NCBI GenBank assembly: GCA_022578605.1
Contig: MU394110.1
Location: 1 to 64,000 of the forward strand
Source: Camillea tinctor
Taxonomy: Eukaryota > Ascomycota > Sordariomycetes > Xylariales > Xylariaceae
DNA length: 64,000 nucleotides
Reading direction: 5' to 3'
A program made the translations under genes and the position numbers. Numbering within the stretch: position 1 is the first letter of the stretch; the number at the start of each line of letters is the position of its first letter. Shown in pieces: positions 23,593 through 35,189 of the stretch. A model generated the notes under the pieces. That model saw only the letters and a list, made by a program, of their open reading frames with translations. It searched no databases and was not told the DNA's origin.

Positions 23593-25487
23593 AATCTTTT
23601 TAAAAAAAAATTTGGACAGTCAAGTTGATTTGCTTGATTGAACCCCTCAGCTTGCCCACCCCCTTCCCCTCCAAAGGAAATGGGTAAAGTGAGGAAGAAA
23701 GCGAGGTGATATACACATAGATTTCTGCCTTCATGACCTAGGAGACATTTTGTGGTTAGGACAATGCGCGGTGCTCCTGCTCCTGCTGATATTATCTTAT
23801 AGGCTGTGCCCTTCAGCGCGTATAGAGTCTTCCCTGATGTATACCCTTAAGAGGACGTGGCGTTTCGCGGACAAACAGGTGAATCGATATCTTCTTTATA
23901 TATATCGGGCTCATAAGACCAGTGCCTATATCATTCACGGCCCATCGAGTATTCTGCTAAGCCCGGCGCCATCGGAAGTTCGGAAACATAGCGTTCACCA
24001 TGTCTAGTGGTAAAACTCAATAGGGAGCTCTACTACACTGGGTGCTAAAGCAGACTCTTCAGGAGTGCGTTCGTATTCTCCATGATCTATAGTGGGAGAG
24101 AGCCAGCTTCTGTTGCAGATTTCTCTTCAAAGCAAGGGGCATAGTAAGGTAGGTTTCCTTGTCTACCTAGCATACCTATCACCACCTTTTCTATCCCTTC
24201 GATGGAAGTTACCTGGCCCGTCGATGAATGGCACCAAATCTCGTAGGTTTTGATAGGCACCGTCCCCTCCGCTAAGACATGCCAATATCCACCTTGGTAG
24301 GCTCGTGACCCATCGAGTGCCAGGGTCGTATTCGTAACAAGATATATTGTTCTCATAAATATGATAGCTAAATCAAGCTGCCTCACCGTTAAGCAGTCTG
24401 TCAGATATATCTTCCTAATATACACCCTACGTTACGCATTGCACAACACATAGCAAGTATAATAAATACATATAACAGATATGCAATCTCCAAAAACGAT
24501 AAATCAATATTCTAATTTACAATTCTCCCAAGCATGGGATATATCTAAATTTATTGTTAAAAAAAGGTGCTCCCTTTATCAATAGCAGCTCCAATGACTA
24601 TTATAAAAAAGAATTTCCCTCGCGTCAGTTTTAAGCCCTAGTTTATTTACGTATAGCATGAGCAGAAGATACATGTCATTCCACGACGTAACACGATCTA
24701 GGGGGATCAATATCACAACCCTACATACACATCAAGAAGATATTCAACGTAGTAGAGCAGAGAAATATTCAATCTTATCTTATATTGATGGAGTTGGGTA
24801 TCGGTTATTCTGTCCGTTATCCCGCCCTTCCCCTATCCTTACTTCCCCTTTCTCCGTTTCAACTCGTAAAAGAAGCATAGAGGGAGAGGGATGAAGGGAA
24901 AGAGGGGAAAGGGGGAAATACATGGATGTATATGACTGTCTTCAATTCTGAACCGCGAGAACCATGACGCTAAAGCTACCACGCACACAGAGAGGGGAGA
25001 AGAAGAAAAAGCAGACCAATAAAATAGGGATATCCACCCCCCAAAATTCAAAAACCAGACCAATCGAACCGAACTCGAGCCAAGGCATATAGAGCCATCA
25101 AAGAACACAAGAGCCACACAGCCAAAAATCAAATGAAGGGGGAAAAAAATCAATAAACAATTCCATGTCCATCCGATCTGGTCGTAATTGATATTTCCAT
25201 CGCGAACTCATAACAATAACATGACTGACTCCCCTTCCGTACCTAGTTAAAGCGACTAAGAGCGGAGTGAATAGGTTTCTTCGTTTCCCTAGCCTGTACC
25301 TCTATCTAGAGGGCACTACTAAGTAGGTTGTAGGCTATGGGGTGCCCGGATCAAGCACGATGATATATCCTAGACTGGATGATCCCTATCCCCGAGTAGG
25401 ATTAAGAGGAAGAGGAAGAGGAGAAGGTAGCGATAGTGGAGGGGAGTTTGATCTCCCCTAGACTATCCACCTACTCACACAATACAT
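23593..25487. other. Intergenic region, convergent 3' ends
   Basis: No gene that I can support between ARP6 and the F-box gene. A 112-codon minus-strand frame at 24087-24425 has no recognised family and no gene context. The rest is AT-rich. Confidence 0.5.
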
Positions 25488-27717
25488 TCAGTAAAGTTCT
25501 CTTACTCTCCTTCCGCGGCTCGCTGAGCACCCTGCAAGAAAAAGCAGTTAGTTTTTATGTCGTCATCAAATCAAAATCAAAATGAAGCAGGTAATTCGCA
25601 GGATGTTTTTTTTCCGTAGACAAGATAGATCGGGTGTGAATAAAGGTCTTCGAGTATTTATACATACAGTCACACTACAAAGTGGGTTCGTCAACGTTAG
25701 CAATCTGTTCCTACAACTACACACCTTTCTGTATATCAACATGAAAGAATAATAAAAACATACCAAAGTCAAAGTCGACCCATCAAAGTGGATAATACAG
25801 TATCCGCCGCCGCAAGCGATACAGATCTTCTGGGTGTTGGCGATGCAATCGAAACACTGCAAGAATGCCGCGTAAGCGTCGCGACCTTATCTATAGACGA
25901 ACTACATGACCTAGACACAGGGGAAATAGAGGAGAAGGAAGGATGAAGATCTTATATGATAGGTTACATACGTTGCTCTCGCATTCCCAGCAGCTGCGCG
26001 TGATCTTTCGCGTCTAAAGAATACGAACATGTCAGCACACTATCATCCTCTTTTTTTCCCCTTTCGGGCTTTGTTTCGAACTAGAGGCAGGTAAGTGCTC
26101 CAAGAAAGGGGAAGGGGAGAGGGGGGATTAGCTCGCCGCATACAATTATCCTAGGATGACAGCTCGCGCGTTGCCAACTCTCATCCCGGCCCTCCGATGC
26201 GACGTAGCTGTCAGAAAAGAAGGGGAAGGATAAGAAGGAGTAAAAAGAAGAATGGTGAAGGGGGGTGGTTCTTCTGTGGACATATATGCGACGGCCTCTT
26301 TTCAGCGTAGGATAGGAGGAGGAGGGGGGTGGTGGTGGTGATAGTTTCGGACTCCTTGAATACTCTCGACCGACGAGTCGAGGCTGCAGTCGAGGCAGTA
26401 GCCCTTTCGTACCTTGATTTTTTGGGGCTCAAAGGCAGCAATCTCGTGGTCCACTAATCCATTCGTCTCGTCGACGACGTGAACCAGCTGTGCCGCCACG
26501 GCGTCCTCGTGGCCCGGCACCTGATAGCATAACTCGCACCACCACTGGTGGCAGCTGAAACAGTATCTCTCGCGCACACATTCCAGACAGCGCGGTACAA
26601 ATTTGGGTTTCCCGCCATTACCGTTGCTGCCATCCGCGTCAGGAGCCGGACGGGCAGCCGACTTGACGGTGGATGAGTGGAGCGGAACAGGAGCAAGAAG
26701 CGGCAAGTCCGCCGACGGCGTTTCGCCATATACCGTAAAGCCTTCGGGGGCTGAACCACACGAAGCGCAACCTCCTAGGGCAAACTGGGCAACAGCCCTG
26801 CAGCCTTTGTCGGCCGCCCTCGTGGGGGATAGTGGTGCCGTCCCGAAGGCGGAGGAGTCGCGGTGACATGGGCCGGTGCAGAGCACCGAGTCAAACTGGA
26901 TAACTCCGTGGCAGGCATGGAGTGTCTCAGCCCAACCTTCGGTAATGCTCTTGCTGACCATGCGCCCTTTGCAATGATACCAGTCGTCTCCCTCTCTTTC
27001 GATCGACACCTTCAGAGCATGTTGCGATTTGTGATTCCAGCCAGAGCTGATAGCCGCGCCCCGGGCTGTCTTAGCTTGTCTAGCTGGTGCTGCGGGTGCT
27101 GAGGGTGGCAGCAAAGGAGCATCTTTCTTGCCAAAGACGTAGAGGCCCTTCAGCCTGGGCATATGGTCGGGGCGAGTACGTCGGCAAGCAAAACGTAGCG
27201 ACTGCATCAGCTTAGGCTCGTTAAGGTTCTTGACCTCTCGTATGGACAGGATGCGCACGCGAAAGGAAGGATCGACGAGGATGTCGTTGCAGAGCTCGGC
27301 GGTGACGGACAGACCGTCAAGAATCAGAGTATGAACATCCTGAAGGATGTTCCGCCTGCGGATGCTATGAAATATAGCCCTCAGGGGGCCCGAGTAGAAG
27401 TCATCTTCGGTGATGTTCTCGTCGAGTTGGACATTGCGCCAGACTTCACCACCGTGGTCAATGGCACCAACATCGAACTGAGCAGTCTTGACTCGGGTGA
27501 GATCAAGATGGCGGAAGACGCCAGGGGTGCGCTGTAGCAGATCACGGAAGGACCGGGATGTAGCAGCGAGGTTTAGCAGAGCAGAGATGGGAAGATAGGG
27601 GGTGGTCTGGTGAAGAATCAGGGTGTTGCCCAAGAGATAGAGCAGGTCCGGGGGTGCTGAATCCGAAGTTCCAGAGAGGTCGCGCGTGTGCTGTTGTTCA
27701 ACGACTCCTGATGCCAT
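25488..27717 (-). CDS. F-box-like protein with Cys-rich C-terminal zinc-binding region
   Basis: The large first exon starts at ATG 27717 (a GTG one codon upstream is not the start) and runs to about 26413-26366. An F-box-like segment lies at residues 25-60 (LLYLLGNTLILHQTTPYLPI, LAATSRSFRDLL). The C-terminal part holds CxxC pairs (CLECVRERYCFSCHQWWCELC). Further exons continue this pattern: 26013-25972 (SCWECESN), 25856-25764 (CFDCIANTQKICIACGGGYC), a 7-nt microexon 25674-25668, and 25531-25488 ending in CDWCSASRGRRVRELY. All joins keep frame. F-box proteins are usually substrate receptors of SCF ubiquitin ligases. The end of exon 1 is unresolved: GTACGA after 26413 fits phase 0, while the frame beyond it still reads a plausible CLDC pair, and an extra exon may lie near 26220-26140. 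Confidence 0.8.
25668..25674 (-). other. Probable 7-nt microexon of the F-box gene
   Basis: TGTGACT on the minus strand is bounded by TTTGTAG (preceded by a GCTAAC branch point) and GTATGT. Including it turns the junction into a CDWC pair and an ordinary C-terminus. Skipping it gives a shorter tail (GAQRAAEGE) without the Cys pair. Confidence 0.6.
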
Positions 27718-28086
27718 CACATGCAGGAGAACTGCAGATGGTAAAAAGGAGGATCTTCAGTTAAGTTAAGTAATCTAAGGTGAAGTTAGTTTAGACCAGA
27801 CCTAGAGACGATCTAATGCGTCTGGATGTGATGAGGATACAAACAAAAAAAAACCACAAGAAGATTCGATGATCGAGGGGTTTTTTGGATACTTATATCA
27901 GGGTATAAGTGTATAAGTGTGTCAGAGCATAGGAGACGAGAATGTAGTAAACAGTACAAGCTTAAAATGCGGGGAGAGGAAAGTCTGGGGCAGCTGGGGT
28001 TAGGTAGGGATGAGAGGAGGTAAGGGTCTAAATCTGGGTACCTCTCTCCTAAAGAAGTATAAACACCTGATATACCTGATTGGGTA

Positions 28087-28108
28087 CCTAAGGTAAGTAT
28101 ACCTTAGG
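28087..28108. repeat. 9-bp inverted repeat beside a G run
   Basis: CCTAAGGTA and TACCTTAGG face each other across 4 nt, directly followed by a poly-G stretch. Confidence 0.7.
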
Positions 28109-30100
28109 GGGGGGGGGGATAGATAAATAAGAATAATAAAAGAGAGCGGGGGTTTATGGAGGGAAGAGAGTAGAGAGATGACATGGGGTGGGGGGGAGCA
28201 AGGAAAATACCATAAGTACCTAAGGAGGGAATTATCAAAAAAAAAGGCTGGGTCTTGTATATTTGTAATATGCAATATGTAATGTGTGCAAGATGTATCG
28301 AGCTGATAGGTTAGGTCAATTGGTCGATGGTCTGATAGGAAGCGTATAAGTTGGTGTTGTTGATATTATGTGGGGATCCCCCCGTCTTCGTGCTGGATGT
28401 CGTTATTATTAGTGTAAGTTGAAGTACCTCAGGTTAGGTAGCTAGTTGTCGTCGTAATTGTGTGTTATTACTGGCTCTTTTTTTTTTCGTCTCCCTCTTT
28501 TGCTTGCAGTGAGTGCGTGTCTGGTCGAAATCAATATGTATAATGTATAAGTGGCCGTTATAGTGTCAAGGTGTGAGATATGCAGGAGGGTTATAGGTAG
28601 GTAGATTGACAGATAAGGTATGCTTATGCGAGTAGGGGGTAAGGTTAAGCCAATACCTGCCATATAGAATAGCACGAACTGTGAAGTCGATATTGATGTG
28701 TGCATCAAGATAAAAAAGAAAAGGCAAAATACCTACAGGTAAGGCTATAATATAGTGGTAATAATAATGATTGATGGTAGTATGCGGCACCTAGTATGTA
28801 ACGTATATATGCAGTATGACGGGTATGGGGTGCATCGGTATCCGTATGTCAACCTTGACACAGAAAGAGAGAGAGTAAGAGAGCACAGCTCCTTTGTACC
28901 AGACTGTTATAGCTACTGTTGTTATTATTAGATTAGATATTGGATGATTGATATAACCTCGAGACAACATGTGTACAAACCCACGACTACTTACTAAGTC
29001 AATATGAATGTGGTATGTATGTGAATAACGTGAAATGATCGAAATGTCAATATAACCTATAACTTGTCTGATAGGTAAAAGAGGAGAGACTTATGCAGAG
29101 AGACAGAGAGAGGGAGAGGAAGAGAGATGAGTTGTATATCAATGCCCCCCCTCTAAGCAAGGACAAGGTGCACGGTCTAGAACTGACTGACATAAAACTG
29201 ATCTTTGACCAATGCAGAGAGGGTCCTAAATATGGTATCCCTGCTAAAGCTTGCAGCAGATGGAGCGATGGCGAAGAGGAGGCGTAAGATGCTGTTGTTT
29301 CTTATTGGAGTCGTTTGGAGTCTTGGAAATGTTTGACTTTGCTTGGCAGGTTGATCCGGACCAGTGTTACATTGGGCCGTTTTGTTTTTTTGGGGGGGAT
29401 GGTGGTGGTGAGATGAGATGGGATGGGATGTGAAGGGAAAGGAAGGGAAGAGAAGAGAAGAATAGAGTAAAGTAGAGTATTAGTAGAGTACTAATAGTAG
29501 AGTACTACATAAGGTACCTAGGTAGAGAAGAGGAAAAGGGTTTAACTCTAAAAGTTAGTATTACTCTTATTTATTTATTTTTAACTCTGCACCTAGGTAT
29601 ATAAGTTACAATATCAACTACAATGTACCTATTTCGTATTGACACACCTGTTGACCTTAGTTTAGTTTAGACTGACTGAGGTTGACCGCATAAGTTAGGT
29701 ATGTTGGTACTTATCAATTAGCATGTACGATCAACTCATCAATAACACCCCCTCATCCACCCCCCGACTTTGTTGAGCCCCCAGTGTATAGTTAGTGGTT
29801 AGTCGTGTTTGCCACTTATACTAACATACCGACATAACATAACATCTGTAACCGTTTGCGGTAGGAGGTTATCAAGGTTCCCCCCCATCTAGAACTGTTG
29901 GATTGGGACACGTTTACTATTCCAAACAAATTTGGAAATGCACCGACAAGATGTTGACCTGAGATCGTCCGTCTTGTCATCTCGTCATCTGGCTTGGCTG
30001 GCTTGGCTATTGCCTCTGGGATTACGGGATATCTCTAGGTGTCTTGGGTTCTGTCTTGGGTCTCATCTTGGCAGCGGAAGCTGTTTCGTTTGACATGAGA

Positions 30101-30105
<5 letters not shown>

Positions 30106-30137
<32 letters not shown>
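30106..30137. repeat. (TA)n microsatellite
   Basis: About 16 uninterrupted TA units followed by an ACCTAGGT palindrome. Confidence 0.9.
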
Positions 30138-30140
<3 letters not shown>

Positions 30141-31565
30141 GGTACCTAGGTATATATGTATATAAATAAATGTGTAAGATATCTGCGTTTATTATTACAG
30201 ATGCCCAGAGGTTTAATAGTTGAAGCTGTTGTTACTGTTATTGTTGTTATTATACTAGGTTAGGTAGATAGCTATGTGTATAAGTAGAGAGAGATAATTA
30301 ATTTTGCTGGGCATTGGGTAAACTCAATGGTATCAACTAGCACTGATACTACTACTACTAGTAGTTAAGTACTAATATCTACCGACGTAGGCTTTAAATT
30401 GTAGCGTTATCTACACTAGGGTATAGGTCGTTATGTGCATTAGGTTAGGTACACCAGCACCTTACTGCCTAACCCCGCTATCTGTGTGCATATCCATATA
30501 AAGCAGATTTCGCTTAAGTAAACGGTACCCATCCCGTGTTGCCCACCAGCCCACCAGCCCACCTCAATAGTGGACCTTACCTAATCACGGAGATCGCTTA
30601 GATATCTACTCCGTATCAAGCCACATCTGAGATCAATTAAGTATGTGGCTTGAGTACCTAGCTAATAGCAGGTGTAACATTCAAGTACCTCTGAATTTGT
30701 AGTTTGTCGGGATCATCCGGGGATAGGAGAGGAGGTATTGGGAAAAGGACCTCAAGGTCCTCAACTTTACAGGTCGGGGGTAGAGAAGGAGATTACTATA
30801 TGTACGTAGGTTCCCGCCGTCCCAACTTGGACGGATATTATGCTGGAGTGCGCTTACCCAGAGAGCCCCCAGGCAGCCAGGTGATTACTACGGAGTCGTA
30901 GTAGCACCTACCTAGGTTACCTGGCAATGTCAATATTTTCTACCGACCTTGCGTCATGGAAGGTAGGAGAATTAGGAGAATCAGTACTAGGTTTAAGCAC
31001 CTAGCTAAACTTTATCGACTGACTTAATAAGCAAACACGTTTTTTTATCTACCTAGTACTTAGGTAGGTACGGTACGAAGTTACTAACTTATTAATTACT
31101 AAGGTTAACCACTTTCTATTCGTCTCCATCTCCATCTCCATCTCTTTCTCTCTCTTCATCCCTTCCTCTCTTCCACTCTTCCATCCACTTTGTTATATTA
31201 CAACCTCACATATTGACATGACATACCTATAGTTAAGGTATTGAGGTCTGTCTATTCCACACCACCTCCAATTATATCCCCCCTCCCAAATGTTACATAT
31301 ACTATTCCAATTATAAAATTGTACATCTATTACACTTACAATATCCCTATTGTTATTTTTTCTTACCATTTCGTCCTTTTTCGTCCTTTTTCGTCCTTTT
31401 TTCATCCCATGTATTTTATTTTTATTTAATCAAATGTCGGTTCGCCAATTCCTACCTATCACGTACTTCGTTTAATTCTCTCTCATAAGCTACTACCCTC
31501 GTTCTCATCCCATCTTGCGGGTCCGGATCCATCATCCGTGGTCTTCTACCTTGCGATGCTTCCGA

Positions 31566-31620
31566 CCTTCTCCCTCTCCTTCTCCTTCTCTTTCTCTTTC
31601 TCTCTTCCCCTTCTCTTTCT
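31566..31620 (+). promoter_or_regulatory. C/T-rich promoter tract of the UFD1-like gene
   Basis: About 55 nt consisting almost only of C and T (TTCTCC and TTTCTC words), 170-220 nt before the start codon. Such tracts are typical of constitutively expressed fungal genes. Confidence 0.5.
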
Positions 31621-31788
31621 TACCATCTCACCATCACACCATCACACTTCCTCTTGACCAGGTAAAGAGCTTTGTTATATAACTGCTACTACATACCCGA
31701 CGCCCGACCCGACACTCGAAATCCGGCACCAGGACACTCCTATCTTACTCCTCTTCTCTCCACTCCCCGTTCCATTCCGAGAGCTACC

Positions 31789-34101
31789 ATGGCAGAACAA
31801 CAGCCCGCCATAAAATGGGCAGCCTCATTCAATGTGGCCTCCCTCCCCGAGCACAAATCGAGAGATCTGAAAGGCGACAAGGTCATCCTTCCCCAGTCCG
31901 CCCTCGAACAGATTCTTTCTGCCGCGACGATGTCGTCTCCCTCCTCCCCTAACCCCCGGAATACTTTTACCGCTTTCGACCGACACAACCCCTACGCGTC
32001 CCCTAACCTTCGCGCTTCCTATGCTGGTCCCCAGCCCCAGCAGCTCCCAGACCCTCTTATGTTTCGATTGGTGAACCAGGAGAATGGAAATGCGGTACAC
32101 GCGGGGATACGCGAGTTCTCCGCACAGGATGGCGAGATATTGTTGAGCTCGTACCTGATGGAGGCCTTGGGCATTAGCACTGACGACCTGACTAATACTG
32201 CCGCCACCACCAATGGTACCGCCGACGACCCCATAGATCTCGCTCGAGACGTTAAGCCTCCCCGTATCACCGTGCACGCCAAACAAGTGCCCAAGGGGAG
32301 CTATGTGCGCCTGCGACCCCTCGAGGCCGGTTACAACCCAGACGATTGGAAGTCCTTGCTTGAACGACAGTTGCGTGACAACTTCACCACCCTTACGAAT
32401 GGCTCGTTATTAACCGTAGATGGTGTCAAGGGTGAAGTCTTCCGCTTTCTGATAGACCAACTTCGTCCCGAAGGCGATGGAGTTTGTGTGGTCGATACCG
32501 ATCTCGAGGTCGACATCGAGGCGCTCAACGAGGAACAGGCGAGGGAGACTATGAGGCAGATTATGACCAAGGCGCAGAGGGCTCCAGGTACTGCTAGTGG
32601 CAGTTCGGTTGGCCATGAGCTTAACATTTGGAAGCCTGTTGACGGGCAGGTTGTCCCGGGTGATTACGTCGACTACGAACTACCGTCATGGGCGCGGTCA
32701 CGGGTTCTTGACATCGAGTTAAGCCAGCTTCAGGATGAATATGGAGTGGATCTTTATGTCAGCCCAAAATCATCGCGGCAGAGAGTATCGCCCCGAGACT
32801 CGGAACACGTGTTTGCAGTATATAAATACACCCAGGACGGCAGCAAACGTATATCCCTTAAGCCGACGAATGTCGAAATTGAAGGCGCCGAAAGCCTCCT
32901 CATCTCGGTATATGGATATTCACCCAGCCCCCAGGACGAGAACGCAGACAGCACCCCCCGCCCGTTCCGATTACGAGTCAAGAATGCTACTGCGACAGAG
33001 GAAGCCGCTGCATCCGCGGATCCGACGCAGAACGGTGCCACCGAACGATCACCGGACGAAGAACAGTGTAAGAACTGTCTCCAGTGGATCCCCAAGCAGT
33101 CCATGCTTCTCCACGAGAATTTTTGTCGGCGCAACAACGTGGTGTGTCCGCAATGCAGTGGTGTATTCCAGAAGGCATCCGAGGAATGGAAGGAGCATTG
33201 GCATTGCCCTCACGACGACGCTTTCGGCTCTTCAGAGATCACCAAGGCAAAGCACAATGATATCTTCCATACCGACCGACAGTGTCCGCACTGCCCGTTT
33301 ACTACCAACTCTCTTCCGGATCTAGCTCGTCACCGGACCACCCTTTGTCCAGGCAAGATAATATTATGCGAATTCTGCCATCTTGAGGTCCCACAAGAGG
33401 GTGACCCCTTTAACCCTTCAGCCGAGACGCTGCTCTCAGGTCTCACAGAACACGAGATCGCCGACGGCGCCCGTACCACTGATTGCCACCTGTGCTCCAA
33501 GATCATACGATTGCGAGACATGGCTACCCATCTAAAGCACCACGAATTGGAGAAAGCTCATCGACCGAAACCTTCGGTCTGTCGCAATATCAACTGTGGT
33601 CGCACTCAATACGGCGTTGGTCGGAATGGGGCCGTTAACGTTGGGACGAAAATGGGTCAAGGACCAGGAAACGATATAGGATTGTGCTCCATGTGTTTTT
33701 CTCCCCTCTATGTCAGCCTACACGACCCCGAAGGCAAAGCCTTGAAGCGGCGCATCGAGCGCCGGTATCTTACTCAGATGATGCAGGGATGCCGGAAGCG
33801 GTGGTGCCGGAACGAATGGTGCAGAACAGGGAGGGCGAATGCGGGTTTAGAAGCAAAGGGCGCGACAGCACAGGCGGTACTCCCCCTAGTCAAACCTCTC
33901 ATCGAAACGGTCAAGGACGTACATGCGCCCATGTACTTCTGCGTCGACGAGGCCAACCAGCGAAGAAGGCAGCTCGCGGAGATGCTGGCAGCGGAGGAAA
34001 TGTGGGATATAGAATGGTGCATCGCAGCGTGCGAAGCCGAAGGGGTATATCTAGACAAGGCGAGGGAATGGCTCATGAACTGGGCCCCTGCTAGGGAATA
34101 A
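31789..34101 (+). CDS. UFD1-domain protein with C-terminal zinc fingers
   Basis: Single-exon gene of 770 codons. I chose ATG 31789 (ACCATGG context); the frame stays open upstream but that part is non-coding in character. Residues 10-260 resemble the UFD1 double-psi-barrel region (KVILPQSALEQIL, PLMFRLVN, ILLSSYLMEALGI, YVRLRPLEAGY, LDIELSQL), which in UFD1 binds ubiquitin and CDC48/p97. An acidic linker is followed, from about residue 427 on, by C-x2-C...H...C fingers (CKNCLQWIPKQSMLLHENFC, CPQCSGVF, CPHCPFTTNSLPDLARHRTTLC, CEFCHLEVP, CHLCSKII). It is twice the length of classical UFD1, so it is a paralogous fungal architecture. A role in ubiquitin-dependent protein handling is inferred from the domains. 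Confidence 0.9.
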   Translation: MAEQQPAIKWAASFNVASLPEHKSRDLKGDKVILPQSALEQILSAATMSSPSSPNPRNTFTAFDRHNPYASPNLRASYAGPQPQQLPDPLMFRLVNQENGNAVHAGIREFSAQDGEILLSSYLMEALGISTDDLTNTAATTNGTADDPIDLARDVKPPRITVHAKQVPKGSYVRLRPLEAGYNPDDWKSLLERQLRDNFTTLTNGSLLTVDGVKGEVFRFLIDQLRPEGDGVCVVDTDLEVDIEALNEEQARETMRQIMTKAQRAPGTASGSSVGHELNIWKPVDGQVVPGDYVDYELPSWARSRVLDIELSQLQDEYGVDLYVSPKSSRQRVSPRDSEHVFAVYKYTQDGSKRISLKPTNVEIEGAESLLISVYGYSPSPQDENADSTPRPFRLRVKNATATEEAAASADPTQNGATERSPDEEQCKNCLQWIPKQSMLLHENFCRRNNVVCPQCSGVFQKASEEWKEHWHCPHDDAFGSSEITKAKHNDIFHTDRQCPHCPFTTNSLPDLARHRTTLCPGKIILCEFCHLEVPQEGDPFNPSAETLLSGLTEHEIADGARTTDCHLCSKIIRLRDMATHLKHHELEKAHRPKPSVCRNINCGRTQYGVGRNGAVNVGTKMGQGPGNDIGLCSMCFSPLYVSLHDPEGKALKRRIERRYLTQMMQGCRKRWCRNEWCRTGRANAGLEAKGATAQAVLPLVKPLIETVKDVHAPMYFCVDEANQRRRQLAEMLAAEEMWDIEWCIAACEAEGVYLDKAREWLMNWAPARE

Positions 34102-34746
34102 CAGAAAGGCATGGAAGAATTAGGTATGCATATTCATTACATCTAATTCATGAGCAGGTAGCAGCATTAGCGGTTCATTAGTATGCGATTCGGGGGATCA
34201 TCATCAATCATGTTGCATTAGTATGGAGGTATATACACATATATATAGGGGCGCGGCGTTGATAGATAGACGGATAGAGATGGATGGATGGTTTCACAGT
34301 ACTACATACAGATGATACCCCCTCCTCCCAATCTCATTAGGCAGGCAAATAACTCGATTTAGTGTTCTTTACAGATCTAGTTCAACAATGGACCTAGACA
34401 GATATGAAGAACTACATTCACGTTTTTGGCAAGAAATGGTGTTATTATATCAATGAGTGTGCATGTTATATTTTGGTCGTCCCCTTTTCCTTTTCTATAT
34501 GTTTCTTCTCTCTCTTCCTCCTGATATCACCAATAGCAAGTTTAACCATCAGGCCGTTACTTAAACGAATAGTAATAAGGAGTTGGAAAAGGTGTAAAAT
34601 ATGGGAAGAAGAAAAACAAGGAAGATGACAAATATATATATAGGTATATATGTGTATAAGATATCACCACTCTTTCATATCCAAATTCCGTCTGTCCATC
34701 ATGCCAGCGTCATCGTCCTCAGGAGATGAGTTGATTTGAGATGCGC
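34102..34746. other. Intergenic region, convergent 3' ends
   Basis: No gene seen between the UFD1-like gene and the metallothionein. AT-rich 3' flanking sequence only. Confidence 0.6.
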
Positions 34747-35029
34747 TTAGTGGCTCTGCATGTGAAGAAGGATGGTGTCAGTACACGTTGCATACATGTT
34801 GCATAAGTGGTGACGAGGTGTCACCGGAAGAGGAGGGGGTTCCGGGTCTTGTGTAGAAGGTGTTGTTTATTCAGGGACTTACGCAGCAGGAGCAAGACTT
34901 GCTGTAGAAGGAAGATGTGTTAGCCAACTGTTCATTACATAGGATATAGAGAGAAGAGAAGGATATAGTGATGAAGGTTGCTTACCAGTCGTTGCAAGAG
35001 CAAGTGGCACATCCGCAAGAGGCAGGCAT
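34747..35029 (-). CDS. Metallothionein, 23 residues, three exons
   Basis: Exons 35029-34986, 34901-34883 and 34755-34747 join into 24 codons including the stop. Introns of 84 and 127 nt begin with GTAAGC and GTAAGT and end in CTACAG and TGCAG; the first has a GCTAAC branch point. The product starts MPASCGCATC and has eight Cys in 23 residues (positions 5, 7, 10, 12, 15, 18, 20, 21), spaced C-x-C-x2-C-x-C-x2-C-x2-C-x-C-C, and ends Ser-His. This matches small fungal copper metallothioneins of about 25 residues, which buffer Cu(I) or Zn in the cytosol. The gene is too short to show up as an ordinary open frame. A TATATAAAG box lies about 155 nt upstream. The last exon encodes only Ser-His-stop. 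Confidence 0.8.
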
Positions 35030-35180
35030 TTTGTTGATTTGGAGGTTTTTTTCGTACGAAAGACGAGAATAGATTGTTTAGATTCGAGAAGAGTGATTTG
35101 GATCGATTGTATGTATGTGTTCCGTAATGGGTAGAGAAGAGAGAGAAAGAAGACGAAATTTGACAACGGGATCACGTCGT

Positions 35181-35189
35181 CTTTATATA
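35181..35189 (-). promoter_or_regulatory. TATA box of the metallothionein gene
   Basis: TATATAAAG on the minus strand about 150-160 nt before the metallothionein start codon. Confidence 0.5.

Larger units (their letters stand above)
27718..31788. other. 4 kb divergent intergenic region
   Basis: No gene seen between the starts of the F-box gene and the UFD1-like gene. It is rich in low-complexity DNA: a G12 run at 28107-28118 next to a 9-bp inverted repeat (28087-28095/28100-28108), an A/G-rich stretch at 29405-29520, a (TA)n run, several ACCTAGGT palindromes (29516, 29591, 30144, 30910) and a C/T-rich tract just before the UFD1-like gene. Confidence 0.6.

Noticed and set aside
24087..24425. 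112-codon minus-strand frame
   Set aside because: No recognisable family, no promoter or intron support, AT-rich surroundings; left as unannotated sequence.
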